A stretch of 64,000 nt of DNA from Buddleja alternifolia (Eukaryota > Streptophyta > Magnoliopsida > Lamiales > Scrophulariaceae). Location: positions 1 to 64,000 of the forward strand of contig WHWC01000137.1 of the NCBI GenBank assembly GCA_019426215.1. Reading direction: 5' to 3'. The position numbers and the translations under genes are program-made. Shown here in pieces: positions 55,626 to 64,000 of the stretch; positions within the stretch are counted from its first letter, which is position 1, and each line of letters starts with the position of its first letter. The notes under the pieces are model-generated. The model was not told the origin of the DNA. It did not search any database and worked only from the letters and a program-made list of their open reading frames with translations.

Positions 55626-57708
55626 ACGTGATCGTTTACCGAGTACGACCCTGTATACCAATATTCCCTATAGAACAACGTTGGCTTGATCCTAATTAGG
55701 TACGTAGGTAGCTTAATTATTATTGAGTGCAGTCATAATTCTTCATCATCATACTCGTGGAGTGATTCGAGTCATTCCAGACTGAGGAACTTGAATCCCC
55801 AGATTTGGGTTAGATCAAGCCTAGTTATCAAGTTTTCATTAAACTATATTATACATACTAGTAATTTGGATGACTGGTTATGTATCTTCTAATGGGTACT
55901 GCTCTACTATTAATTATTTGGTCACCAAAGAATAACACCATGTCGTAATTAAATAAACAATTTATTAGATAACCAATTGATCAGATTGGCGGCCTTTAAG
56001 CGATGATCCACAAATATTGTGATCCATCCTGAGTAATTTATTAAACTAGAGACCTAATGTTAATTAGGTTGACTGCATCATCAACAAAGAAAGGGAACGC
56101 CTCAAACCATATGCTTGAGATCTATTTGTCGATCGAATACGGTGTCGTTGAGTACCACTTAAAATTATATAATTCAAAACTGGAAGAATATATAAGTACA
56201 ACATGCGTGTCTTATATAAGTAATAAAATGTGACTATCTCACCCAAACTTGAGTATTGGTACATGGTCCGCAAAGTAAGTGGGGTTGGGGGTGTTGGGCT
56301 GCGTATGTTGGGGAAGAGGGTGGACTTTTTCTTTTTTAAGCGACAAATTTTTTTTACGAGGGATATTTGCTAAAGTTGTATAATTCATTGGGAAAATTGC
56401 AATTTCCAAATCCATCCGCTAGTCCCGTTAATTTTAATGGAAAATAAATGGATATATTGCAGTATTTTCAAATTGTTAGAATGATTTTCAAATTGCACAA
56501 AGTGCAAAACTAGAATGAAAAAGGCTTTATCCAACTGGAGGATATTCGAAAATTTGCCCAACTTTATATTTGAAGAGGAAGAAAGTGTAGAGGAGAATCA
56601 ATACTTGTACTAATTGTTTCACTCTTCAATACACGTGACTTGGGGCTGCCCGTTTATTTAGATTAATGAACTCTTACAATGGATACAACACTTAACATTA
56701 ACATACATGCACACATTCTCTCACATTTATTCATCTAGGAATTTTGAAAATGACGCTTTCACACCCACCACTTCATACTACTCGTTTGGTATTAGGAAAT
56801 TGAGCTAATGATGACTTGAAGACTCACCTCAATAGTACCCTGAATGAGTAGCTACTTTTTAATCAAAACCTTGAAAGTACTTTAATATTTTAACATAGAA
56901 CACTGAATTAGTCGAAAAATTCTTAGGTACGTCCGGTCCTTAATATCAAATGGTACGGACTTTGCCACATCAACAATGACATACACCACTTACTGATGTG
57001 ACATTAATCTAAACCGTTTGGTGCATGACGTACCGACTTTAACTAAGAATTTTCCAAATTAACCAAGCTTATTTACCGACACGCCCCCATAAACTTAGAC
57101 GCGATCTAATCCTATTTCTTGCATCCACCAAAACATCGTTGCCTCCTTTGAAAACTACTCAGGGCCACTATAAGATCAGCCTCTTCAAAATCAGCAAACA
57201 ATTTGCTGGAAAAGTAGAACTCAGCATATGCCATTTGCCATAAGAGGAAATTGCTCACTCTTAGTTCACCATCGGTTCTTATGAGTAAATCAGGATTCGG
57301 AAGCTCGGTAACATTTGTCAGCAGTTGTTGCGCAAACACACTTTCATTGATATCTTTTGCTCGTAAAATTCCCTGTTCAACTTTGCATGCAATTTTCTTG
57401 CTTGCTTCTGTTATCTCGTATCGTCCGCCATAGTTCAATGCCAATAGAAAATGCATTCCTCTATTGGACTTAGCAAACTCCTCGACCGAAGATATTGTAG
57501 ATTGCATAGACTGAGAAAGTTTTGACTTGTCCCCAATAACAGAGAGAAGCGCAAATCTTGCCTATCATAGGTAACAAAAAAAAAAAAAAAATTGTACTTC
57601 ATCGGTAAGACTATATAAATATGGATGATCATGTCATCTAACTCATGTGTAGTTATAGAAGGTAGACAAAGAAAATATACAAACCGCATTACGTACTATA
57701 CAAAAAAA

Positions 57709-57882
57709 GAAAATAGAAACCTGAAGGGTTGGCGTACGCTCCTGAGTGGGGAGCGTGTTCGACTCCCCCCAGTGACAAATCCCCTTAGGCCAGCGGCAGG
57801 CTCAGTACCACTAAGCGGGATTAGTCCCATACCCCATGTGGTGTGGGGAAACTCGTGGGAAACCAAAAAAAACGAAAATAGA
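57709..57882 (+). mobile_element. tRNA-derived SINE with 9-bp target duplication
   Basis: The 156-bp body (57718-57873) is flanked by gaaaataga (57709-57717 and 57874-57882) and is absent from the same place in copies A and B. Near its 5' end are sequences like the RNA polymerase III box A (ggttggcgtacgctcctgag) and box B (gtgttcgactcccc), and it ends in an A-rich tail. It does not fold as a complete tRNA gene, so it is a retroposon. Not assigned to a named family. Confidence 0.72.
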
Positions 57883-57925
57883 TTTCTGCCAAATTAGATA
57901 AATGATTAATTGGATATCTAGTTAA

Positions 57926-59873
57926 AGTGTTGACACGCTAAAAGCTAACGTGCTATAATAGCAAGTGCACTAGTCGTGTGTAGTAATAAAAGTGGACGAG
58001 AAGTCCGGATTGTCGAACCACAAGGACTTGAATTCTAGTTTAAGATTTTATAACAACAAAGATCAAAACAATAAAGGTAAAATGAGTGTGAAATGCGTAA
58101 GATAAGAACAAGGTTGAACAAATGATTTAAAACAAAATAGAAAGGGAGACTAAGGCACATGCTAGGTTCAAATTGATCAATTATACTTATAAAGATTCTC
58201 GTTGAAGGATTACGCTTATATTGTTATGGTGAGAGCTCCGAGGGTAGAGAATAACCGATGTCTCGCGTATAAACTCCTATGCTTAGATCGTGATTTCCCA
58301 AATATTCCTATCCGGAAATCTAACCACTAAACATGCATTAACGTACTAGAGTTCACTCGATTTGAATCGAACAACTTCACCCGGGAATCTTTACCTATGT
58401 CTAGGGCAATTCCTCATTAGTTACGGGTCATGATGTGAATTTCTTGCACCCTAAGTCAATTTTCTCCCGAAATATTAACCTAGGCATAAGATTCTAACAT
58501 ATAGTGATCAAGTATATGCAAGATAGGCAAAAACACAAATTCACATCACATAACAATATAAGAACAACCTCAACAATCATCTATTATAAGCATATATCAC
58601 AATTTGGCCTTACATGGCCCTAGTCTTATGAATTTAGTTCATAATGGATAATATGAAAAACATAAATGAATTAATACACATGTTCATAGACATAATTGAA
58701 ATGAAAAGCTATAAAAACTCCCTCAAAAGTGAATAATGATGGATCTTGAAGTTGAGCCTTCAATCCCCAAGCTCTTTTCCTTCCTCTAGTTTTCCCCTCC
58801 AAGAGTGATGAAGAATGGTGATGAATGGTGGAGAAATCAGATTAGGGGCTGCCCCCCTCTCCTCTAAGAATCTGAAATTGATAGTGAATGATGAAGAGTA
58901 TGGGTTCCCCCTCCTTTTATAGCCAAAATTCCACTAAAGTATGCATTAAGAATTCTCATTAAAGTTCCCCAATGAGAATTCCACCTAAGGTGATGCTTAA
59001 AGTTTGGCTTTTAAGATTCCAACCAGCTAAAAAATGCTGAAATTTCGGCCATTAAGAATTCCACCAAGCATAACCATGTGAAAACTTCAACAAAACACAT
59101 GCATGCTGCCATTTTCTTGCTTTCCAGCGCAGTCTTAGTATTTTCCTCATAAACTTCTCCACAGATCTCCACATTGGATGATTCAAGTCCCCATGTGAAG
59201 CTAACACATAGATCTACAACTTTGCAGAAGGACATTTTGTCCAATTCGGTCTCTAAGTATACCTAAATTACGTTTCAACATGGAGGTTGTTTCTGATTTG
59301 GCGCCCATAAAGTAAATCTACCAAGAAACACACTTATGACAACCCCTCAACACATGTGCTGAATTATGGCCAAAAGTGATTCTTACCCATCATATAAGGC
59401 TGGAATTTAGGCTGAAAAAGGAGTAACATTCGGACTATCCATGCCTAGGCATGACTAGGAGGGCGCTGGGGCGTATCCTGGCACATGTACTTCTCTGTTC
59501 GGCGCAGCAATCGTATTTCCTTCACAATTATCTCTATAGACCTCCGATTTGGATGTTTCAAGTTCCCATTTGAAGCTAAGACATACATATAAAACTTTGT
59601 AGAAGGAAACTTTGTCTAAGTCTGTCTCGAAATGTATGGAATTATCGCTCGAATGTGGTAGGAGATGTATAAACCGCCTCGGTGTTGAAAAACATGCTTG
59701 AACTTGTTTTGTACATCGTTTTTCTTCCCTTTTCTTCATGTATTCTCATTTATTACCTGTATTCACTTAACACACATATTAAATGCAAATGTGACATGAT
59801 TTAAGCAATAAGTGAATCCAAATCATAAGAATTACGGTCTTAAAAACACGTAAAAACACCTCTTATCAAGTGT
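57926..59873 (-). mobile_element. Solo LTR of the nested Athila-like family
   Basis: The LTR, 57931-59868 (1938 bp), is near-identical to 6042-7979 and 12108-14044 and is flanked by the 5-bp duplication AGTGT (57926-57930 and 59869-59873). It is what remains after unequal recombination between the two LTRs of a full element. It sits in intron 2 of copy C in the same orientation as the gene and still carries its TATA box (58913-58922). A segment near 59172-59215 differs more from the other two copies than the rest does. Confidence 0.96.
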
Positions 59874-60870
59874 CCACACTATGAACTTACCCCATTATTT
59901 GTTCCTTGATAAATGATTGTATAAAACCTTCAAAATGGGCCAATAAGAAGTCGACTTCGTCCTGTAGCAAATAAAACCATCAATTTGGCACACGCTCCGA
60001 CAGAAAAGTAAAACTGATACAAAAATACTTGATGAAATTAATAGTATATAGTGCACTAAGCAACTTATGTGTCACATAATTGCTAAACCAATATATATAG
60101 TCGTGTATTGTTTTAATGAGAGTATTAGAGGGTGTTTGGCTAAGTTTATTCAAAATATTTTATAAGCTCTAAGTATATTTTAACACCTCACGGATCTGTT
60201 ATATAGATTTATGAATCCGCATGCAATATTAATGTGGTTTCAAAATTTTTAAATCTCATTTTTATATGCTCTAGCCAAAAAAGTTAATTATTACCTTTGG
60301 ACGATTCCACTTCTCAGTTGAGAAGACGTATACAGTGAGAATTTTTATTCCGAATTTACGACACTTCAAAATCAATTGTTTCAACTTCTGCTTAGATTCG
60401 TAGTGTGCATGTTCTATTGGCAGCCCTTTATTCTTTGCCCACCTTCCATGCCCATCTATGATTAAAGCGACGTGTTTGGGCAAGAGTTCTGGCCGTTGAT
60501 CTCCCGGCAATTGGATCACACTTTTCTCGTCATCGATTTCAGCTTTTGTAGTTGAATCAGAGGCGGCTGCCAAACGAGACTTTGAAGAAATTAATAGGAG
60601 AAAAACATTCAAAAATATTTGGTCTATTTCCAATTTTCTTTTGGGGGTTGCAAAGTTTAAGTGAAGAAAACAAGGTTTTCTCACTGCTCATGTGATAATG
60701 ATAATGATGATGAGAAGAAGAGATAATAGTACTCTTGATTGGTAAAAGTACGGAGATCTGCATTTTTGCTAGCGTTTTTGGATTATTTTTTTTAAAAAAT
60801 TATATATGACTTGCTAACTAAGATCCTCTATTGCTTATATGTGTAGTATGTAATGCGTTGAATGCATGGA

Positions 60871-60882
60871 CTATTTATAGCC
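60871..60882 (-). promoter_or_regulatory. TATA box of copy C
   Basis: Minus-strand GGCTATAAATAG, identical in sequence and distance to that of copy B. Confidence 0.6.
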
Positions 60883-61606
60883 AAATATGCTAGGGGTGAT
60901 CGCAGTTCTGTTTTGCGATTATTTTTTTTATTAATTTCAAACCAAATTGCCAAGTGCAGTTTGGTGGAAATAAAATTTGAAATTTCGGTTTTGTAAATCA
61001 AAATCGACTATGCGGTTTTGTGCAGTTTGGTGATTTTTCAAGTTGATGTGCACCAAAAATGTCTAGGGGTCTTATAGTAATTAACATACCTCTGGCTCGG
61101 GCCGGGCCACCACCCGTGGATCAAGTACGCGGTTAATATACTAGTCGAGCTCAAATGGCTGACGACCCAATAAGAGTAATTAGGCTATTTTAATAGTCTA
61201 ATGGCCAAATAAAGGGTATATTATTAAGCCTGATGGGCTACTGATAAAGTTGAGCCCACGACCCATAGCCCACTACTAGCTCCATATAAATACCTTAAAG
61301 GAGCTGGAAAAAGCTCATTATCTACTATCTCAGAAAAATCCACTGGATGCTTCTGAGAGGAATTTCAATACAGAACTACGAACAAACTTGATCCCCATTC
61401 ATCGGGTACGTAGGCAGCTCGTATAAACAGTGAGTACAGTCTATACATTCTTCAACTCCCAACCTAATTTGTCGTGAGTTGGATCGGATTCCCTCCCCAC
61501 GTGGTCAATCATGTGATATTCATTGACTGGCGAATTTTACCACCATCACAAGTTATTTTACATTTTAAAACTAAATAAACAAGCAATGTTTGTCATATTT
61601 TTTGTT

Positions 61607-62155
61607 AAACTAATTGATAAAGAGAGAATGATAATTCATAACTAATAATATACTTGTGCGAGACATTTATCAATATTAAACTCCATGAATCATTAAAAAA
61701 ACACTAGTGTCATTACATATTATTATATAAGATTATCATACGTTTAGAATAGAAAACGTAACTAGTGTATCACTTTAAATATCTACTTTGCACTAAGTAT
61801 AAATATTATATGTACATATTTTATCATATAAATAAATATATCAAATAGATACACACTCATATATAAGAAAATGTCTTAATATAGCTTGTATGAAAAGTAG
61901 AAATTTGTATATAAACAAGTATTACAAAAAATGACATGTTGTAATTATTTGTAAAGTATATTATAAGGTTATAAAACAATAGGTAATCTAACGCAACATT
62001 GCTATTACAAATCATTGTAATAGTTAAATCGAATAAAAGTCATAAATATTATCTATAATACTTTTTTTGGTCAAAACTCTTCAAGTGTCTACTACATTAA
62101 ATAAATATAACACTAAAATATCATAAATATTATCACTTTAAAAGTCTCAAGGACA
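61607..62155. other. AT-rich non-coding stretch
   Basis: Begins where similarity with unit B ends. Very AT-rich with no coding sequence or recognisable repeat ends. Confidence 0.5.
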
Positions 62156-62159
62156 AATG

Positions 62160-62520
62160 TTGATTGAAGATGTACGATGGAAGAGCTCCAAGCAGGAGAC
62201 GACGGATGACTGCACCATGGAAGCTGAATTTATAGCTACTGCTGAAGCAGCAAAGGAAGCTATTTGGATGAGGAACTTTGTCCATGAGTTGGAGGTAGTT
62301 CCCTCCATTACTAATCCGGTACTTATGTAATGTGATAATAATGGAGCCATAGCTCTGTCAAAACAGCCTAGGTCTCACCAAAGATCTAAACACATCCTTA
62401 AGCGATATCATCTCTTCCGATAGATTGTGGATAGAGGCGATGTTCGAGTAGAATGAGTCGACTCAGCAAGAAACATAGCAGACCCCTTCACCAAGGCTCT
62501 GAGTCAAAATGATTAAACAT
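62160..62520 (+). pseudogene. Copia RNase H C-terminal fragment
   Basis: Plus-strand frame reads WKSSKQETTDDCTMEAEFIA, AAKEAIWMRNFVHEL, a stop, CDNNGAIALSKQPRSHQ, and ADPFTKALS before the end. This is the last part of a Copia polyprotein with two or three stops. No LTR could be assigned. Confidence 0.82.
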
Positions 62521-62616
62521 GATCCGCTCTGATACAACTACTTAGAACTTAATTTTACTGGTGAAAACCTTCACCTAAATGACACTACTACAAAAAGAGC
62601 GTATTACAGCGCCCCA

Positions 62617-62892
62617 ATTACAGCGGTTTTTCAAAAAACCGCTGAACGGAGGGGGATATTACAGCGGTTCGTAAAAGAACCGCTGTAATAGGTAATACGC
62701 GGCACCTATTACAGCGGTTCTTTCATGAACCGCTGTAATAGGTGTCAGGTCTATTACAGCGGTTCACTACTGAACCGCTGTAAAAGGCAGCTAAAAAATA
62801 AATAAATTTAAACCTATTACAGGAGTTTTAAAAAAAACCGCTGTAATAGTGTATACCTATTACAGGGGTTTTTGAAAAAACCGCTGTAATAG
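62617..62892. repeat. Subterminal hairpin array (six inverted repeats)
   Basis: Successive foldbacks of the form cctattacagcggtt...aaccgctgtaatagg at about 62617-62647, 62657-62690, 62705-62742, 62751-62788, 62813-62850 and 62853-62892. Loops are 4-8 bases. The stems are nearly perfect; where copies differ, both arms often keep pairing. Confidence 0.9.
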
Positions 62893-63164
62893 GCCATGTA
62901 CGAAAAAATTCGAAATATTTTTATCTTCCCGCTTCTCTCTCCCACTCTCAAAATTTAAAACCCATTTCAGCTTCTCTCTCTCTCTATTCTCGGTCTCTCT
63001 CTCTCTCTCGATCCCCCCCTCCCCAAAAAAGCTCGACATCACCACCACTTACCGGCGCCACCGCCACCACCACTTACCGCCGCCGCCACCACCACCACGA
63101 CGATAGTAAGCTTCTTCTCTTTCTCTCTTCTTCCCTCTATATATATATATCTATATTTGTATAT

Positions 63165-63537
63165 GTGTATATGTGTGGGTGTATGTATATTTGTGTATGT
63201 GTGTGTGTATTTATTTTGTGTATATGTGTATATTTGTGTATGTGCGGGTGTATGTATATTTGTGTATATGTGGATGGGTTTGTGTATATTGCGTATATAT
63301 TGATGGGTGTATGTATATTTGTGTATATGTGGATGGGTGTATGTATATTTGGGTATATGTTCATGGGTGTATGTATATTTGTGTATATGTTCATGGGTGT
63401 ATGTATATTTGTGTATGTGTGGATGGGTGTATGTATATTTGTGTATGTGTGGATGGGTGTATATATATTTGTGTATGTGAGGATGGGTGTATGTATATTT
63501 GTGTATGTGTGGATGGGTGTATGTATATTTGTGTATT
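63165..63537. repeat. 30-bp minisatellite (gtatgtatatttgtgtatgt)
   Basis: About ten units of the form gggtgtatgtatatttgtgt followed by atgtg/tgtat and ggat; the regular 30-bp spacing is clear from 63305 to 63537. Some units have tcatgg instead of ggatgg. Because 30 is a multiple of 3, frames stay open on both strands and yield spurious repeated peptides. Confidence 0.93.
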
Positions 63538-63573
63538 TACGAAAATATTTCTCGGTTGAAATTTTGCGGTATT

Positions 63574-63843
63574 GAAATGACTCGAAATTCGTATAGTCAT
63601 AGCGAAACAATATTCTAAACAAAACGCATGACGTTGTCATGCGATCTCGGAATTTTAGCCATTTGAGATCGTTTAAGGCCTCAAATTTGCGTTTTATTAC
63701 GAAAATACCCTATTTTCGTAATAAAACGCAAATTTGAGGCCTTAAACAATCTTAAATGGCTAAAATCACGAGAGCGCAAGGCAAAGCCTTGCGTTTTGTT
63801 CAGAATGTCGTTTCGTTATGACCGTACGAATTTCGTATCATTC
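63574..63843. repeat. Long inverted repeat, ~134-bp arms, 3-bp spacer
   Basis: Arms 63574-63707 and 63711-63843 are near-perfect reverse complements around the spacer ccc (63708-63710); the inner ~50 bp match exactly. Each arm also holds its own small palindrome: cgcatgacgttgtcatgcg near 63624 and cgcaaggcaaagccttgcg near 63776. An RNA from this region would fold into one long stem. Confidence 0.93.
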
Positions 63844-63879
63844 CGACACGGTCAAAAAATGTTTAAAAATTTTTCCGGG

Positions 63880-64000
63880 GCCTATTACAGCGGTTTTGGA
63901 AAAAACCGCTGTAATAGGCCCCGGAAATTTTTTTTTTTTTTTATTTGATAGCGGTTATTTGTATAACCGCTGTAATAGGTATACCCTATTACAGCGGTTA
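63880..64000. repeat. Second cluster of subterminal hairpins
   Basis: ggcctattacagcggtttt and its complement around 63880-63919, then tagcggttatttgtataaccgcta-like foldback at about 63949-63980 and a further half-copy at the window edge. Same repeat family as 62617-62892. Confidence 0.85.

Larger units (their letters stand above)
57112..60763 (-). pseudogene. cis-prenyltransferase copy C: recent pseudogene
   Basis: Exon equivalents: exon 1 60295-60763, exon 2 59891-59961, exon 3 57112-57561. Relative to copy B it has a 4-bp insertion in exon 1 (near 60590, within the transit-peptide region) and a 2-bp insertion at the start of exon 3 (near 57543). Both shift the frame. Other changes include RTGGE to RTDGE and GGRKK to GGCKK. 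Intron 2 now holds a SINE and a 1.9-kb solo LTR, raising it from about 0.2 kb to 2.3 kb. The TATA box and splice sites are still present, so it may be transcribed, but no full-length enzyme is expected. It is very similar to copy B, so the loss is recent. Confidence 0.88.
55625..61606. repeat. Duplication unit C (cis-prenyltransferase locus)
   Basis: Counterpart of 47030-50829. It is larger because of a SINE (57718-57873) and a solo LTR (57931-59868). Also differs by small indels and substitutions. Both units share an upstream Copia LTR flank, so the duplication happened after that insertion. Confidence 0.9.
62583..64000 (+). mobile_element. CACTA-like element, 5' end, running off the window
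   Basis: Starts CACTACTACAAAAAGAG at 62583, a CACTA-type terminal repeat matching the terminus at 55192-55208. The next 300 bp contains six hairpins built from attacagcggtt and aaccgctgtaat, with two or more again at 63880-64000. Between them lie a C/T-rich leader-like stretch with (CT)n and CCACCACCGCC runs (62930-63110), a 30-bp minisatellite and a long inverted repeat. No transposase is visible within the window. Confidence 0.72.

Noticed and set aside
57718..57873. Possible tRNA gene
   Set aside because: Box A- and box B-like motifs are present, but no full cloverleaf; the A-rich tail and 9-bp target duplication mark it as a SINE.
62930..63110. Possible host gene start (CT-rich leader with CCACCACC repeats)
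   Set aside because: It lies between subterminal hairpins of the CACTA-like element, and no open reading frame of any length follows within the window.
63137..63640. Long overlapping frames on both strands encoding Tyr/Thr/His-rich or Cys/Val-rich repeats
   Set aside because: They are produced by the 30-bp minisatellite; the same repeat is open in several frames and has no gene-like start or composition.

Overview
This is a nuclear stretch of a plant genome, most likely a eudicot. It is AT-rich and consists mostly of nested LTR retrotransposons (Ty3/Gypsy and Ty1/Copia). It also holds CACTA DNA-transposon ends and a tRNA-derived SINE, and its only host gene has spliceosomal introns and a plant-type TATA box. 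There are no bacterial operons, CRISPR arrays or rRNA/tRNA genes.

Layout. 1-2838: no gene; degenerate tandem repeats. 2839-15655: an Athila-like, non-autonomous Gypsy element with a 5' LTR, a primer-binding site and a broken gag-like ORF but no 3' LTR. It is split by a complete second Athila-like element (6042-14044, minus strand, perfect ATATT target duplication) that carries only gag-protease. 15935-17105: the 3' half of a cis-prenyltransferase gene (copy A, a pseudogene). 17110-17898: 3' end and LTR of another Gypsy element. 17899-28972: an 11-kb Tat-clade Gypsy element (minus strand, TTACC target duplication) with decayed gag-pol and an antisense extra ORF. 30053-32041: a short non-autonomous LTR element. 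32047-32445: a CACTA terminus. 32625-37631: a very young Copia element with CACTT target duplication and almost identical LTRs, split by one frameshift. 39843-46985: a decayed Copia element hosting a 1.16-kb inverted-repeat element. 47030-50829: cis-prenyltransferase copy B, the only gene that looks functional. 50830-55625: a truncated Copia, a CACTA transposase/protease fragment and a rearranged junction. 55625-61606: copy C, a frameshifted near-twin of B that gained a SINE and a solo LTR. 61607-64000: a Copia scrap and the start of a CACTA-like element rich in hairpins.

The one host story is the cis-prenyltransferase family. Three copies lie on the minus strand: a truncated old one, an intact three-exon gene (328 codons plus stop across two GT-AG introns) and a recent duplicate being lost. 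The intact gene should make a prenyl diphosphate synthase, probably plastid-targeted, that condenses isopentenyl diphosphate in cis. The rest is transposon sequence in different stages of decay. Target duplications and nesting let the order of several events be read: B/C duplication came before the SINE and solo LTR in C, and the Athila-like host came before its nested guest. Boundaries and domain calls were made by eye from sequence, without database searches.
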